NCBI RefSeq assembly: GCF_000938265.1
Contig: NZ_JYFC01000002.1
Coordinates: 620,001-684,000, forward strand
Reading direction: 5' to 3'
Length of the DNA: 64,000 nt
From: Agreia bicolorata
GTDB taxonomy: Bacteria; Actinomycetota; Actinomycetes; Actinomycetales; Microbacteriaceae
The notes below the pieces were generated by a model. It saw nothing but the letters and a program-made list of their open reading frames with translations, made no database searches and was not told where the DNA came from. Position numbers and translations under genes: made by a program. Shown here in pieces: positions 21,267-30,283 of the stretch; positions within the stretch are counted from its first letter, which is position 1; each line of letters opens with the position of its first letter.

Positions 21267-22070
21267 TTATTTCGACACCGACCTCAGGGCCTGGTCGCGG
21301 GGCAGATGCCGCAGTGCACGCGGCAGGCGGGGGTACACGGCGCGAGTGATCGCCATGATGCAGCCGAAGAAGCGTCGTCGGGCGGGCGACCACGGCAACT
21401 GGAACGCCTGCCGAATCGACGCGGGTAGAAGTCCTGCGGTCACGAGTCGAGCTAAGGGCATGGCGGCTGTGAGCCACAGTGGCGCCGCGGCCGGGTGAAG
21501 GAGGGCAGCCGCAACCCGTCTTATCGTCTCGTCGGTCTGCAGCGTCTCGAGTTCGTGTGAGAAGTAGGCACGGAAGGCGGCTCTGTCTGCGGGCCACATT
21601 TCTCGGGGAACCTGAAGCGCGGTTCCGAGTACCGCGTAGTCCTGATAGATCCGTTCGGCAGACGCATCGTCGAGCGCCCCGTATACGCGTTCGTGCATGT
21701 CTATCGCCGAGTCATAGAGAGTTGCCGCTACCCACAGTTGCAATCGGGGGTCGAAGGCGGAGTACGACGGGCCGACCGCATCCGCTGCCCCGCGCACCGG
21801 TCCGTGTGCACGTGAGACCGAACGAACCACCGCGTCGACCTGGGCAGAGGTGCCGTAGACGACCGTGTAGACGTACTCGAGGGTGCGGGCGAGCCGATCG
21901 AGTGGACGTGCGGCGAAGTCGCTGTGCTCAGCAACCCCGCGCCCCACTGCCGGATTGGCGAGTTGCAGCAGAATGGCGCGACCCGCGGCGCCGACCAGCA
22001 CCGACTCGGCGGCGATGTCGCGGATGCCCAGGCTGCCCGACTCTGTTGCGCTCGAAAGGGGGTCGGCCAC
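21267..22070 (-). CDS. MpaB-type (DUF2236) oxygenase family protein
   Basis: A 267-aa, mostly helical protein of the DUF2236 / MpaB / latex-clearing-protein-like superfamily. Recognisable segments are LLQLANPAVGRGVAEHSDF near the N-terminus, RTLEYVYTVVYG, and VAATLYDSAIDMHERVYG with a His suited to heme contact. Members are putative b-type heme oxygenases, but most, including this one, have no known substrate. GTG 22070 is chosen because GAGAGG lies 6 nt upstream; an ATG at 22094 is possible. Its upstream neighbour is a same-strand surface protein. Confidence 0.82.
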   Translation of the reverse strand: MADPLSSATESGSLGIRDIAAESVLVGAAGRAILLQLANPAVGRGVAEHSDFAARPLDRLARTLEYVYTVVYGTSAQVDAVVRSVSRAHGPVRGAADAVGPSYSAFDPRLQLWVAATLYDSAIDMHERVYGALDDASAERIYQDYAVLGTALQVPREMWPADRAAFRAYFSHELETLQTDETIRRVAAALLHPAAAPLWLTAAMPLARLVTAGLLPASIRQAFQLPWSPARRRFFGCIMAITRAVYPRLPRALRHLPRDQALRSVSK

Positions 22071-22131
22071 GGGGTTCCTCTCTGACCAAGGCATTGGATG
22101 CGGCGCGGGACCGGAGAGGAACCCCGACGGC

Positions 22132-23688
22132 TCAGTCTGTTGCCGGCTGCATAAGGCGGGTCGTCAGCCGACGACGCAACAGTACCCCGATGCCCAGGAG
22201 AGTTCCCAGAGTCAGCGCGGCGCCTGACGCCAGCGCCAGGGTGCCGGTTCCGGCGGCGCCGGTGTCGGCGAGAACGGGTGCCACTGCCGGCGCCACTGGA
22301 GCGGGCGGAACCTCAGGCGCGGGCGGTGGGGCGACGAACGTGACCTCGCTTGCCGTGCCGAAGGCCGATTGCCACGGCAGGATTCGCGTGCCGCCCTGTT
22401 CGACCGGAGTCCGGGAGGGGCTGATGCGCTCGACCCATACGAAGTAGCCGCTGCCGGGAAGAATGCACTCGGGCGTTCGATAGGTTCCCGGCCCGGTCTC
22501 GATGCGCACTTCGACGGTGCAGACGACCGGTGCCCCTGTCGGCGGCTCTGCGGCGGGTGCGATGGGATCGCTGAACGGGCCGAGGAGCGAACTCTCGACC
22601 ACAACCGGAATAGGAAGCATGCCGTTCTCGTCGACGGCCGGAACGGCGCCGGCGGCCGGGGGCGTCGACGGCCGGTAGAGACCCCAGCCGGGCAGCAGAT
22701 CGCCACGTGTCTCGTCGACCAGCGCCGACACGGTGAGCTCGTCGCTGATCGCCTCGCCTGCGCCGGCCGTGGCCGCGCTGGTCTTCGTCGCCACGATGGG
22801 CTGGAAGCTCTTGGTCGAGGGAACAGTGGACGTGACTGTCGCGCTGCCCGAGGCGGAGCCTGGACGGGCGACGAGCACCTGCTGCACGTCGTCGCCGGCG
22901 TGGCCTGCAGTGAACGCGGAACCGTAGGGGAGGTCGTTGTAGCGCACCGAGGCGACGACCGTAGAAGTCGGGTCGGTTCCCGTTGTCGTGATGGACAGGG
23001 TCTCGCCATTCGATATCGTGCGTTCGGCCTTTCCATCGTCGAAGACGGCTCCGGACAGGCTCATCGTGCCCGAGTGGCTGTTGGGTGCCAGCGCTGTAGG
23101 TCCGGTCGACAGAAAGTCGACGGTCAGACCGCTGGTGACGGTCATGCGCCCGTCGTCGTCGGCGGGTGTCAGCGCGACCGAAGCCATGACCCCTCGCGAT
23201 GCGCCCGACGGTGCGTCTGCCGCCGCAAGAAGCTGGCTGCTCCTGTCGAGCACCGCCTGCCCTGAGGCGCCCGCTCGTTGCGCGTAGTACTCGGGGCTTC
23301 GGCCGTCGAGCCCGGCGATTCTCCAGGTCGCGAGCTGACCGGCTGCGGCTTCGGTGGGATCGGCGGAGGGCGCAGCGGTGCGAGAGATGTATGCCAGGCG
23401 AGCGAGATCGTCTGTGGCGAAGCGGCCGAGGGCAGCCCCATCGACGAACTGGTAGTCGTGCCCGGTGGGAGCCTTCTTGCCTACCTCGAGGCAGAACACG
23501 AGTGAGCCGTCGTCGAGTCGGTATGAGCCGATCCATGAGACGCCGTTCTCGGAGAGATGGCCCACCCCGTGCCCGGTGGATATGGCGGCGGTGGCAGGAG
23601 GAGCTCCCGCGAGGAGAAGACCGAGGGTCGTCGCGACGGTGGTGAGTGCGGTGAGTATGGCGGCGGACCGCCGGCGTGGTTGTGTCAT
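22132..23688 (-). CDS. Secreted surface protein with possible thioester domain and LAxTG sorting signal
   Basis: 518 aa. A signal peptide (residues 1-35, ending PPATAA) is followed by a region with FCLEVGKKAP (Cys about 66) and AAAGQLATW (Gln about 118). This spacing and context resemble thioester (TQxA) adhesin domains. A long Ser/Thr-rich beta-type region follows, then a Pro-rich stretch (VAPPPAPEVPPAPVAP) and a C-terminal sorting signal LADTG, hydrophobic helix and Arg-rich tail. LAxTG is the form recognised by class E sortases of high-GC Actinobacteria; no sortase is in the window. ATG 23688 has GAGAGGG upstream. Confidence 0.75.
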   Translation of the reverse strand: MTQPRRRSAAILTALTTVATTLGLLLAGAPPATAAISTGHGVGHLSENGVSWIGSYRLDDGSLVFCLEVGKKAPTGHDYQFVDGAALGRFATDDLARLAYISRTAAPSADPTEAAAGQLATWRIAGLDGRSPEYYAQRAGASGQAVLDRSSQLLAAADAPSGASRGVMASVALTPADDDGRMTVTSGLTVDFLSTGPTALAPNSHSGTMSLSGAVFDDGKAERTISNGETLSITTTGTDPTSTVVASVRYNDLPYGSAFTAGHAGDDVQQVLVARPGSASGSATVTSTVPSTKSFQPIVATKTSAATAGAGEAISDELTVSALVDETRGDLLPGWGLYRPSTPPAAGAVPAVDENGMLPIPVVVESSLLGPFSDPIAPAAEPPTGAPVVCTVEVRIETGPGTYRTPECILPGSGYFVWVERISPSRTPVEQGGTRILPWQSAFGTASEVTFVAPPPAPEVPPAPVAPAVAPVLADTGAAGTGTLALASGAALTLGTLLGIGVLLRRRLTTRLMQPATD

Positions 23689-23826
23689 GCCGATCACCCT
23701 CTCGGACCGGGCCAGAGCAGTGGGGCCCTGGACCGCCCTCCGTGGAATGCGGTCTCGCTTGCGGGATTGTGGAGGACGAGGCATCCTGTGACTCGCATGT
23801 GGCCCTCTTCTTCGGGCGGTAAGGTG

Positions 23827-23919
23827 GCAGACGGCGAAAGTCTGCGGCGGAGCAGCAAATCTGTCGGCCGTGACTCGCAGGAGTACTCTTCGAGCCGAGC
23901 ACCAACCCCCGTGCTCGGC
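23827..23919 (+). promoter_or_regulatory. Structured leader upstream of sucC
   Basis: Two perfect hairpins lie between the surface-protein gene and sucC. One is GCAGAC/GTCTGC (23827-23832 and 23840-23845). The other is GCCGAGCAC/GTGCTCGGC (23894-23902 and 23911-23919), ending 20 nt before the sucC start with no U-tract. They may be an RNA leader or attenuator of sucCD. I do not match it to a known riboswitch class. Confidence 0.35.
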
Positions 23920-23938
23920 TGAGACCTAAGCGGATTGG

Positions 23939-25108
23939 ATGAGCGTGGATCTGTTCGAATACCAGGCACGAGACCTGTTTGAAAGCTATGGGGTTCCGGT
24001 CCTTCCGGGTATCGTCGCGGACACACCCGATGAGGTGCGTGCCGCGGCCGAGAAGCTCGGTGGCGTGACCGTCGTCAAGGCGCAGGTCAAGGTCGGAGGC
24101 CGCGGAAAGGCCGGCGGCGTCAAGGTCGCGAAGGACCCCCAGGCGGCGTTCGAGGCAGCCGAGTCGATTCTCGGCCTCGACATCAAGGGCCACGTGGTGA
24201 AGCGCGTCATGGTCGCGGGCGGTGCGCGCATCGCCGAGGAGTTCTACTTCTCCGTGCTCCTCGACCGGGCCAACCGCTCGTACCTGTCGCTGACCAGCTA
24301 CGAGGGCGGAATGGAGATCGAGCAGCTCGCCGTCGAGCGCCCGGAAGCGCTCGCGCGCATCGAGGTCGATCCCATCGCCGGCATCGACCTGGAGACGGCC
24401 AAGTCCATCGCCGTGGCCGCGAAGTTCCCCGCGGAGCTCGTCGACAAGGTCGCCCCGGTCTTCGTGAAGCTCTGGGAGGTCTACAAGGGTGAGGACGCGA
24501 CGCTCGTCGAGGTCAACCCGCTCGTTCTCACCGAGGAGGGCGACATCATCGCCCTCGATGGCAAGGTGACTCTCGACGAGAACGCCGGATTCCGTCACCC
24601 GAACCACGAGGCTCTCGAAGACAAGGATGCGGCAGACCCGCTCGAGGCCAAGGCGAAGGCGGCCGACCTCAACTACGTGAAGCTCGACGGCGAGGTGGGA
24701 GTCATCGGCAACGGTGCCGGCCTCGTGATGTCGACCCTCGATGTCGTCTCCTACGCGGGCGAGAAGTACAACGGCGTGAAGCCGGCCAACTTCCTCGACA
24801 TCGGCGGCGGAGCATCGGCCGCTGTCATGGCCGCGGGCCTCGACGTGATCCTCGGCGACGAGCAGGTCAAGAGCGTCTTCGTCAACGTCTTCGGCGGAAT
24901 CACCGCGTGCGACGCCGTGGCCAATGGAATTCTCGGCGCCCTCGAGGTTCTCGGCGACTCCGCGACCAAGCCGCTCGTGGTCCGCCTCGACGGCAACAAG
25001 GTCGACGAAGGCCGCGCGATCCTCGCCGCAGCCAACCACCCGCTCGTCACACTGGCGACCACCATGGACGAGGGCGCCGACAAGGCCGCCGAGCTCGCCT
25101 CCCTCTGA
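23939..25108 (+). CDS. sucC: Succinyl-CoA ligase (ADP-forming) beta subunit
   Basis: 389 aa. With SucD it interconverts succinyl-CoA and succinate with substrate-level ATP/GTP synthesis in the TCA cycle. It has the opening [20 protein letters not shown], an ATP-grasp domain ([20 protein letters not shown]) and a C-terminal flavodoxin-like domain ([19 protein letters not shown]). Length is normal. ATG 23939 is taken; GTG 23945 would give the more usual MDLFEYQ start. sucD follows after 36 nt with its own weak ribosome site. Confidence 0.96.
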   Translation: MSVDLFEYQARDLFESYGVPVLPGIVADTPDEVRAAAEKLGGVTVVKAQVKVGGRGKAGGVKVAKDPQAAFEAAESILGLDIKGHVVKRVMVAGGARIAEEFYFSVLLDRANRSYLSLTSYEGGMEIEQLAVERPEALARIEVDPIAGIDLETAKSIAVAAKFPAELVDKVAPVFVKLWEVYKGEDATLVEVNPLVLTEEGDIIALDGKVTLDENAGFRHPNHEALEDKDAADPLEAKAKAADLNYVKLDGEVGVIGNGAGLVMSTLDVVSYAGEKYNGVKPANFLDIGGGASAAVMAAGLDVILGDEQVKSVFVNVFGGITACDAVANGILGALEVLGDSATKPLVVRLDGNKVDEGRAILAAANHPLVTLATTMDEGADKAAELASL

Positions 25109-25144
25109 CGATTTCCTCGCGACGAAGTAAGGACCACAACAAGA

Positions 25145-26032
25145 ATGTCGATTTTCCTCAACAAGGACTCCAAGGTCATCGTGCAGGGCATCACCGGAGG
25201 TGAGGGCACCAAGCACACCGCCCTCATGCTGGCCGCCGGCACGAAGATCGTGGGCGGCGTGAACGCGCGCAAGGCGGGAACGACCGTCACCCACGGCGAA
25301 CTCGAACTGCCCGTCTTCGGCACGGTGGCCGAGGCCATCTCCACCACGGGCGCCGACGTGTCGATCGCCTTCGTTCCGCCGGCCTTCGCGAAAGACGCCA
25401 TCATCGAGGCGATCGACGCGGAGATCCCGCTGCTGGTCGTCATCACCGAAGGCATTCCCGTCGGTGACGCGGCGGAGGCCTGGGCCTACGCCAAGCAGAA
25501 GGGCAACAAGACCCGCATCATCGGTCCGAACTGCCCCGGCATCATCACGCCCGGCGAGTCGCTGGTCGGCATCACCCCTGCCAACATTACGGGCAAGGGC
25601 CCGATCGGCCTCGTCTCGAAGTCGGGCACGCTGACGTACCAGATGATGTTCGAGTTGCGCGACCTCGGCTTCTCGACGGCCATCGGCATCGGCGGAGACC
25701 CCATCATCGGCACCACGCACATCGATGCACTCGCGGCATTCGAGGCAGACCCCGAGACGAAGGCGATCGTGATGATCGGCGAGATCGGCGGAGACGCCGA
25801 GGAACGCGCCGCAGAGTTCATCAAGGCCAACGTGACGAAGCCTGTCGTGGGCTACGTCGCCGGATTCACCGCGCCCGAGGGCAAGACGATGGGCCACGCC
25901 GGCGCCATCGTCTCCGGCAGCGCGGGAACCGCGCAGGCCAAGAAGGAGGCCCTCGAGGCCGCCGGGGTGCGCGTCGGCAAGACGCCGAGCGAAACCGCTG
26001 CGCTGTTGCGCGAGGTCTACGCGGCGCTCTGA
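25145..26032 (+). CDS. sucD: Succinyl-CoA ligase (ADP-forming) alpha subunit
   Basis: 295 aa. Binds CoA and carries the phosphohistidine. It has the N-terminal Rossmann fold ([19 protein letters not shown]), [15 protein letters not shown], and the active-site His in [17 protein letters not shown]. Start ATG 25145. Second gene of sucCD, followed by a strong terminator. Confidence 0.96.
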   Translation: MSIFLNKDSKVIVQGITGGEGTKHTALMLAAGTKIVGGVNARKAGTTVTHGELELPVFGTVAEAISTTGADVSIAFVPPAFAKDAIIEAIDAEIPLLVVITEGIPVGDAAEAWAYAKQKGNKTRIIGPNCPGIITPGESLVGITPANITGKGPIGLVSKSGTLTYQMMFELRDLGFSTAIGIGGDPIIGTTHIDALAAFEADPETKAIVMIGEIGGDAEERAAEFIKANVTKPVVGYVAGFTAPEGKTMGHAGAIVSGSAGTAQAKKEALEAAGVRVGKTPSETAALLREVYAAL

Positions 26033-26048
26033 TCTCGAGCACGACCGG

Positions 26049-26093
26049 CGGCGGGCATCCTCTTCTCTAAGATGAGGATGCCCGCCGTTCTTG
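26049..26093 (+). terminator. Intrinsic terminator after sucD
   Basis: A perfect 14-bp stem (26049-26062 with 26074-26087) and 11-nt loop, followed by TTCTTGT. It closes the sucCD unit. Confidence 0.88.
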
Positions 26094-26115
26094 TGGCCCG
26101 GGAGGAGGGGTATCG

Positions 26116-26655
26116 ATGTCCGAATCGCTGGGGGCCGACCCCGCCGAGCAGCCGATGGCACAGCTGAGCCGATGGCATCGCATCCGGCACGCGCTGGTGA
26201 CGCCCGAGCTGATCTACGGAACCATCATGAGTTCCGCGGTGATCGCGGTCGCTGAAAGCGACGATGACGACTTCGACGTCTTCGTGGTCACGATCGTGAC
26301 GATGCTCGTGTTCTGGGCGGCCCATGTCTTCGCGACCGCTGTGGCGAACCACGGCGTGCGCGGCGGCCGAATCATCGGCATCGGTCAGGCATTCCGCGAC
26401 GGCGTGCATCACTCGAAGGGTCTGCTGTACGCCTCGGTCGTGCCACTGGTCTTCCTCATCCTCGGAGCAACGGGCGTGCTCGACGAGACCGTGGGGTATT
26501 TCGTTGCGCTCCTCGTGGGCATGGTGGTGCTGGGCATTCTCGGGTGGATGGCCTTCGCCGACCGAGGCAGCCCGTGGCCTGTGAGACTGCTCGGCAGCAT
26601 AGGAACGGCGCTCTTCGGACTTGTCATCGTCGTGTTGAAGGCAGTCCTTCACTAG
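26116..26655 (+). CDS. Small multi-pass membrane protein
   Basis: 179 aa, unrecognised family. Four or five hydrophobic helices (IYGTIMSSAVIAVAE; VFVVTIVTMLVFWAAHVFA; LYASVVPLVFLILGATGVL; YFVALLVGMVVLGILGWMA; IGTALFGLVIVVLKAV) with an acidic loop SDDDDFD between the first two. ATG 26116 is preceded by GGGAGGAGGGG. It has its own upstream terminator boundary and precedes the PerM-like gene by 52 nt. Function unknown. Confidence 0.75.
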   Translation: MSESLGADPAEQPMAQLSRWHRIRHALVTPELIYGTIMSSAVIAVAESDDDDFDVFVVTIVTMLVFWAAHVFATAVANHGVRGGRIIGIGQAFRDGVHHSKGLLYASVVPLVFLILGATGVLDETVGYFVALLVGMVVLGILGWMAFADRGSPWPVRLLGSIGTALFGLVIVVLKAVLH

Positions 26656-26707
26656 AGCGGCGGGGTGAGGCGTCGACTCAGCCGACAGGGGGTACGCTCG
26701 GCACGGC

Positions 26708-28039
26708 ATGAATCGACCATTTACCGCATTCCTCGCGTTCCTCGACGCACTCCTCGTCGGGGCCCTCGGCCTTGGAATCCTCCTGATTCCCCTGACCGTC
26801 CTCTGGCTCACCCAGTTCGAGCTCGCCGTCGACTACGGCGCGTTCTGGAGAGTCGCGGCCAACTTCTGGCTGCTCGGCAACGGCGTCGATCTGCTCGTCA
26901 CGATCGATCCGACTCTCGCGCTGCAACTTGCCCTGCAGGGCGCTGGCGTGCCCTTCGATATCGGCTTCGCCCCGTTGGGTGTGGCCGTGCTGACGGTTCT
27001 GCTCGGGTGGAGGTCTGGCCGGCGGCTCGCCGACTCGGAGCATCGCCTGCTCGGCTCGGCCGTGGGCGTTCTGACCGTTGCGGCGATCGGATGGCTGGTC
27101 GCCGTCGGGGCCGGCTCCGACAGCGCCCGGCCGTCGGTCATACAGGCATTGGTCTTCCCGGCGGCCATCTACGCGATCGGCATGGCGACGAGCCTGTTCT
27201 CCCGTTCCGATTTCTCAGCCGCGGCCGATCCCGCGGGCCAGGCCGTCGACATCCTCGCCCGTAGCCTTCGTGAGATCGTCGACCGCACGCCGGCGCCTCT
27301 GGCGACCGTGCTGTCGCTCGCGGCCCGCGGCGGTGCCATGGCTGTCGCCGGTCTCGTGGCGGTCGGCGGGATCGTGGTCTTCGTGCTCATTCTCGGGCAC
27401 TACGGTCAAATCATCTCGCTGTACGAGTCCCTCCAATCGCAGCTCGTGGGGGGCATCGCTCTGACCGTCGGTCAACTCTCGATCGTGCCGAACATGGTCA
27501 TCTGGGCCACCTCGTGGTTGCTCGGCCCCGGGTTCACCCTCGGCTCGGGCAGCATCGTGTCACCGCTCGGAACGCAGGTGGGTCTGATCCCCGCGCTGCC
27601 GATTCTCGGGGCCCTGCCGCAGGGGGCGCCTGCCCTCGGCTACGCGGTGATCGTGGTTCCCGTCATCATCGGCTTCGTGGTGGGCGTTCTGCTGAAGCCT
27701 CGGCTCACGACCGCGGGCGCTGCGGCGTCGCCCGTGGTTCTCGTGCTGTCTGGCCTTGGAGTCGGTGTCGTCGGTGCCAGCTTGCTTGCCCTGCTCGCTA
27801 TCTGGTCGGGAGGAGCCGCGGGCCCCGGAAGGCTCGTTGACATCGGCCCTGATCCGGCGGCCGTCTGGCTGTGGTCGGCGCTCGAGCTCGCTCCCAGCGC
27901 CGTGCTCGGACTCACCGTAGGCCTCACCCGACGTCTGTTCTCCCGGTCTTCGGGGGCCTACGGGGTCGACGGCGGCACTGACGAACGTCTCGCTGGCCTC
28001 GGCCGCGCGGGCTCGGAGTCGGATACCAATAAACTGTGA
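26708..28039 (+). CDS. PerM-like (DUF6350) membrane protein
   Basis: 443 aa with about ten hydrophobic helices, Gly/Ala/Val-rich. Sequence type and position between sucCD and purN-purH match actinobacterial DUF6350 proteins, including mycobacterial PerM, which lies in the same sucCD-purN-purH neighbourhood and stabilises the divisome. The identification rests mainly on synteny and topology, so a division role here is inference. The start ATG 26708 is preceded by a weak site; the stop overlaps the purN GTG by 4 nt. Confidence 0.72.
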   Translation: MNRPFTAFLAFLDALLVGALGLGILLIPLTVLWLTQFELAVDYGAFWRVAANFWLLGNGVDLLVTIDPTLALQLALQGAGVPFDIGFAPLGVAVLTVLLGWRSGRRLADSEHRLLGSAVGVLTVAAIGWLVAVGAGSDSARPSVIQALVFPAAIYAIGMATSLFSRSDFSAAADPAGQAVDILARSLREIVDRTPAPLATVLSLAARGGAMAVAGLVAVGGIVVFVLILGHYGQIISLYESLQSQLVGGIALTVGQLSIVPNMVIWATSWLLGPGFTLGSGSIVSPLGTQVGLIPALPILGALPQGAPALGYAVIVVPVIIGFVVGVLLKPRLTTAGAAASPVVLVLSGLGVGVVGASLLALLAIWSGGAAGPGRLVDIGPDPAAVWLWSALELAPSAVLGLTVGLTRRLFSRSSGAYGVDGGTDERLAGLGRAGSESDTNKL

Positions 28040-28635
28040 CGGTGCTGTCGCTGGTCGTACTCATCTCCGGCGGAGGGTCCAACCTCCGCGCCCTCCTCGA
28101 CGCGCAGTCCGACGCCGAGTTTCCGGCCCGGATCGTGGCCGTCGGGGCAGACAATGACGCTGCAGGCCTCGCCCACGCCGAGGAGTTCGGAATCCCCACC
28201 TTCACGGTGCCACCGACCTCGTTCGAGTCGCGTGCGGCCTGGGGAGACGAACTGCTTGAGCAGATCCAGGTGTGGAACCCCGACCTCGTCGTCTGCGCCG
28301 GGTTCATGCGCATCCTGCCGCCGCGCGTCGTGGCGGCCCTGTCTCCGCAGCTGATCAACACGCATCCCGCCTTGCTTCCCGCCTTTCCCGGCGCCCACGC
28401 CGTGCGCGATGCACTGGCCGCGGGAGTCGCGCAGACCGGAGTCACCGTGCACATCGTCGACGAGGGTGTCGACACCGGCCCTGTGATCGTGCAGGAGGCC
28501 GTGGCGATCGAGCCCGGCGACACCGAATCCGAACTTCACGAACGAATCAAGACGATCGAGCGGCGCCTCCTCACCCAGGCCGTGCTCGACATCGCGAACA
28601 GCAGAGTCAACCTCAGGGAGCTAGCCACAGCATGA
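28036..28635 (+). CDS. purN: Phosphoribosylglycinamide formyltransferase
   Basis: 199 aa. Transfers formyl from 10-formyl-THF to GAR, the third step of purine synthesis. It has N-terminal [17 protein letters not shown], catalytic-region [10 protein letters not shown] and [17 protein letters not shown] (Asn/His pair), and catalytic-Asp region [19 protein letters not shown] start overlapping the PerM-like gene; its stop overlaps the purH ATG (ATGA). Part of a purNH operon. Confidence 0.96.
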   Translation: MTVLSLVVLISGGGSNLRALLDAQSDAEFPARIVAVGADNDAAGLAHAEEFGIPTFTVPPTSFESRAAWGDELLEQIQVWNPDLVVCAGFMRILPPRVVAALSPQLINTHPALLPAFPGAHAVRDALAAGVAQTGVTVHIVDEGVDTGPVIVQEAVAIEPGDTESELHERIKTIERRLLTQAVLDIANSRVNLRELATA

Positions 28636-30239
28636 GCGGTCCAATCCACGATCCGAACCTCTACACCCACCGCGATGTCGTGCGCATCGAGCGGGCACTG
28701 ATCTCGGTGAGCGACAAGACAGGGCTCCTCGAGCTCGCCGCGGCCCTCGCCGACGTGGGAGTCGAGATCGTGTCGACCGGTTCGACCGCCCAGACCATCG
28801 CCGACGCGGGCTTCGCCGTCACCGAGGTGAGCCAGGTCACCGGCTTTCCAGAGTCGCTCGACGGTCGTGTCAAGACGCTGCACCCGGCTGTGCACGCCGG
28901 CATTCTTGCAGACCTCCGGCTCGAGTCGCACAAGGCTCAGCTCGACGAGCTCGGCATCCGTGCGTTCCAGCTCGTTGTGGTGAACCTCTACCCGTTCCGC
29001 GAGACCGTTGCATCGGGAGCAGAGGGCTCCGCCGTGATCGAGCAGATCGACATCGGGGGACCGGCGCTCGTGCGTGCGTCGGCCAAGAACCACGCCAACG
29101 TCGCGATCGCCGTCTCGCCGTCGAGCTATGCCGGCATCATCGAGTCGCTGCCCGCCGGCACCACGCTCGAGAGCCGTCGAGCCCTCGCCGCTGAGGCGTT
29201 CGCCCACACGGCCGCCTACGACACGGCCGTGGCCGCGTGGTTTGCCGACACGGCGACGGATGGCGTGGCCGCCGAGACGGCCGGCCTCGGCGACGCGGTG
29301 ACGATCGAGGGCACCCGGTCGGCGACCCTGCGTTACGGGGAGAACTCGCACCAGCCCGCCGCCCTGTACGTTCGCGACAACGGGCAGGGCATCGCTCAGG
29401 CGACCCAGCTGCACGGCAAGGAGATGTCGTACAACAACTACGTCGATGCCGATGCCGCCGTGCGTGCTGCTTTCGACTTCGCAGAACCCGCCGTGGCCAT
29501 CATCAAGCACGCCAACCCGTGCGGCATCGCCGTGGCGCAGCCGACCGACGAGGATGCGATCGCGGGCGCGCACGCCCGGGCCCACGCGTGCGACCCCGTG
29601 TCGGCCTTCGGCGGCGTGATCGCGGCGAACCGCACGGTGACGCGCGCCATGGCCGAGGGCGTCGCCGAGATCTTCACCGAGGTTCTCGTAGCCCCGGACT
29701 TCGAGCCCGAGGCGCTGGAGATTCTGCAGATCAAGAAGAACCTCCGACTGTTGAAGCTTCCGGCAGGGTTCCACCGCGATGAGACGGAGATCCGCCAGAT
29801 CAGCGGAGGTTTCCTCGCCCAGAAGCCCGACGGGTTCGACGGGTTCAGCTCGGTGAAGTGGCAGCGGGTGGCCGGCAAGCACGTCGACGACGCCACCCTG
29901 GCCGATCTCGAATTCGCCTGGAAGGCGTGCCGCTCGGTCAAGTCCAACGCGATCCTGCTTGCGTCCGACGGCGCATCCGTCGGTGTCGGAATGGGCCAGG
30001 TCAACCGGGTCGACTCCTGCCATCTGGCCGTGACGCGGGCGGGCGACCGTGCCGCTGGATCCGTCGCAGCATCCGATGCCTTTTTCCCCTTTGCAGACGG
30101 ACTGCAGGTGCTCATCGACGCGGGTGTGACAGCGGTTGTTCAGCCTGGCGGATCGGTTCGTGACGCAGAGGTGATCGAGGCAGCCCAGGCTGCGGGAGTC
30201 ACCATGTACTTCACAGGTGAGCGCCACTTCTTCCACTAG
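28632..30239 (+). CDS. purH: Bifunctional AICAR transformylase / IMP cyclohydrolase
   Basis: 535 aa. Performs the last two steps to IMP, the first using 10-formyl-THF. The N-terminal MGS-like cyclohydrolase domain has [12 protein letters not shown] and [20 protein letters not shown]. The C-terminal transformylase domain has [22 protein letters not shown] and the closing [11 protein letters not shown] 28632 overlaps the purN stop; a longer in-frame opening into purN is rejected. Its AICAR substrate links it to the ZTP riboswitch at 43841. Confidence 0.97.
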   Translation: MSGPIHDPNLYTHRDVVRIERALISVSDKTGLLELAAALADVGVEIVSTGSTAQTIADAGFAVTEVSQVTGFPESLDGRVKTLHPAVHAGILADLRLESHKAQLDELGIRAFQLVVVNLYPFRETVASGAEGSAVIEQIDIGGPALVRASAKNHANVAIAVSPSSYAGIIESLPAGTTLESRRALAAEAFAHTAAYDTAVAAWFADTATDGVAAETAGLGDAVTIEGTRSATLRYGENSHQPAALYVRDNGQGIAQATQLHGKEMSYNNYVDADAAVRAAFDFAEPAVAIIKHANPCGIAVAQPTDEDAIAGAHARAHACDPVSAFGGVIAANRTVTRAMAEGVAEIFTEVLVAPDFEPEALEILQIKKNLRLLKLPAGFHRDETEIRQISGGFLAQKPDGFDGFSSVKWQRVAGKHVDDATLADLEFAWKACRSVKSNAILLASDGASVGVGMGQVNRVDSCHLAVTRAGDRAAGSVAASDAFFPFADGLQVLIDAGVTAVVQPGGSVRDAEVIEAAQAAGVTMYFTGERHFFH

Positions 30240-30283
30240 CAACGCCCGTCGTGCGCACAGAAACCCGAAGTAAGGTCGCACCC

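Noticed and set aside
22313-26161. Very long minus-strand open frame (about 1280 codons) across the surface-protein gene and opposite sucCD
   Set aside because: It is antisense to well-identified sucC/sucD and out of frame with the surface protein; its Arg/Asp/Val-rich composition is the usual shadow of high-GC coding DNA.
28272-28631. N-terminal extension of purH into purN
   Set aside because: The extension is out of frame with purN and Arg-rich; ATG 28632 overlaps the purN stop in the usual way and gives the conserved start.
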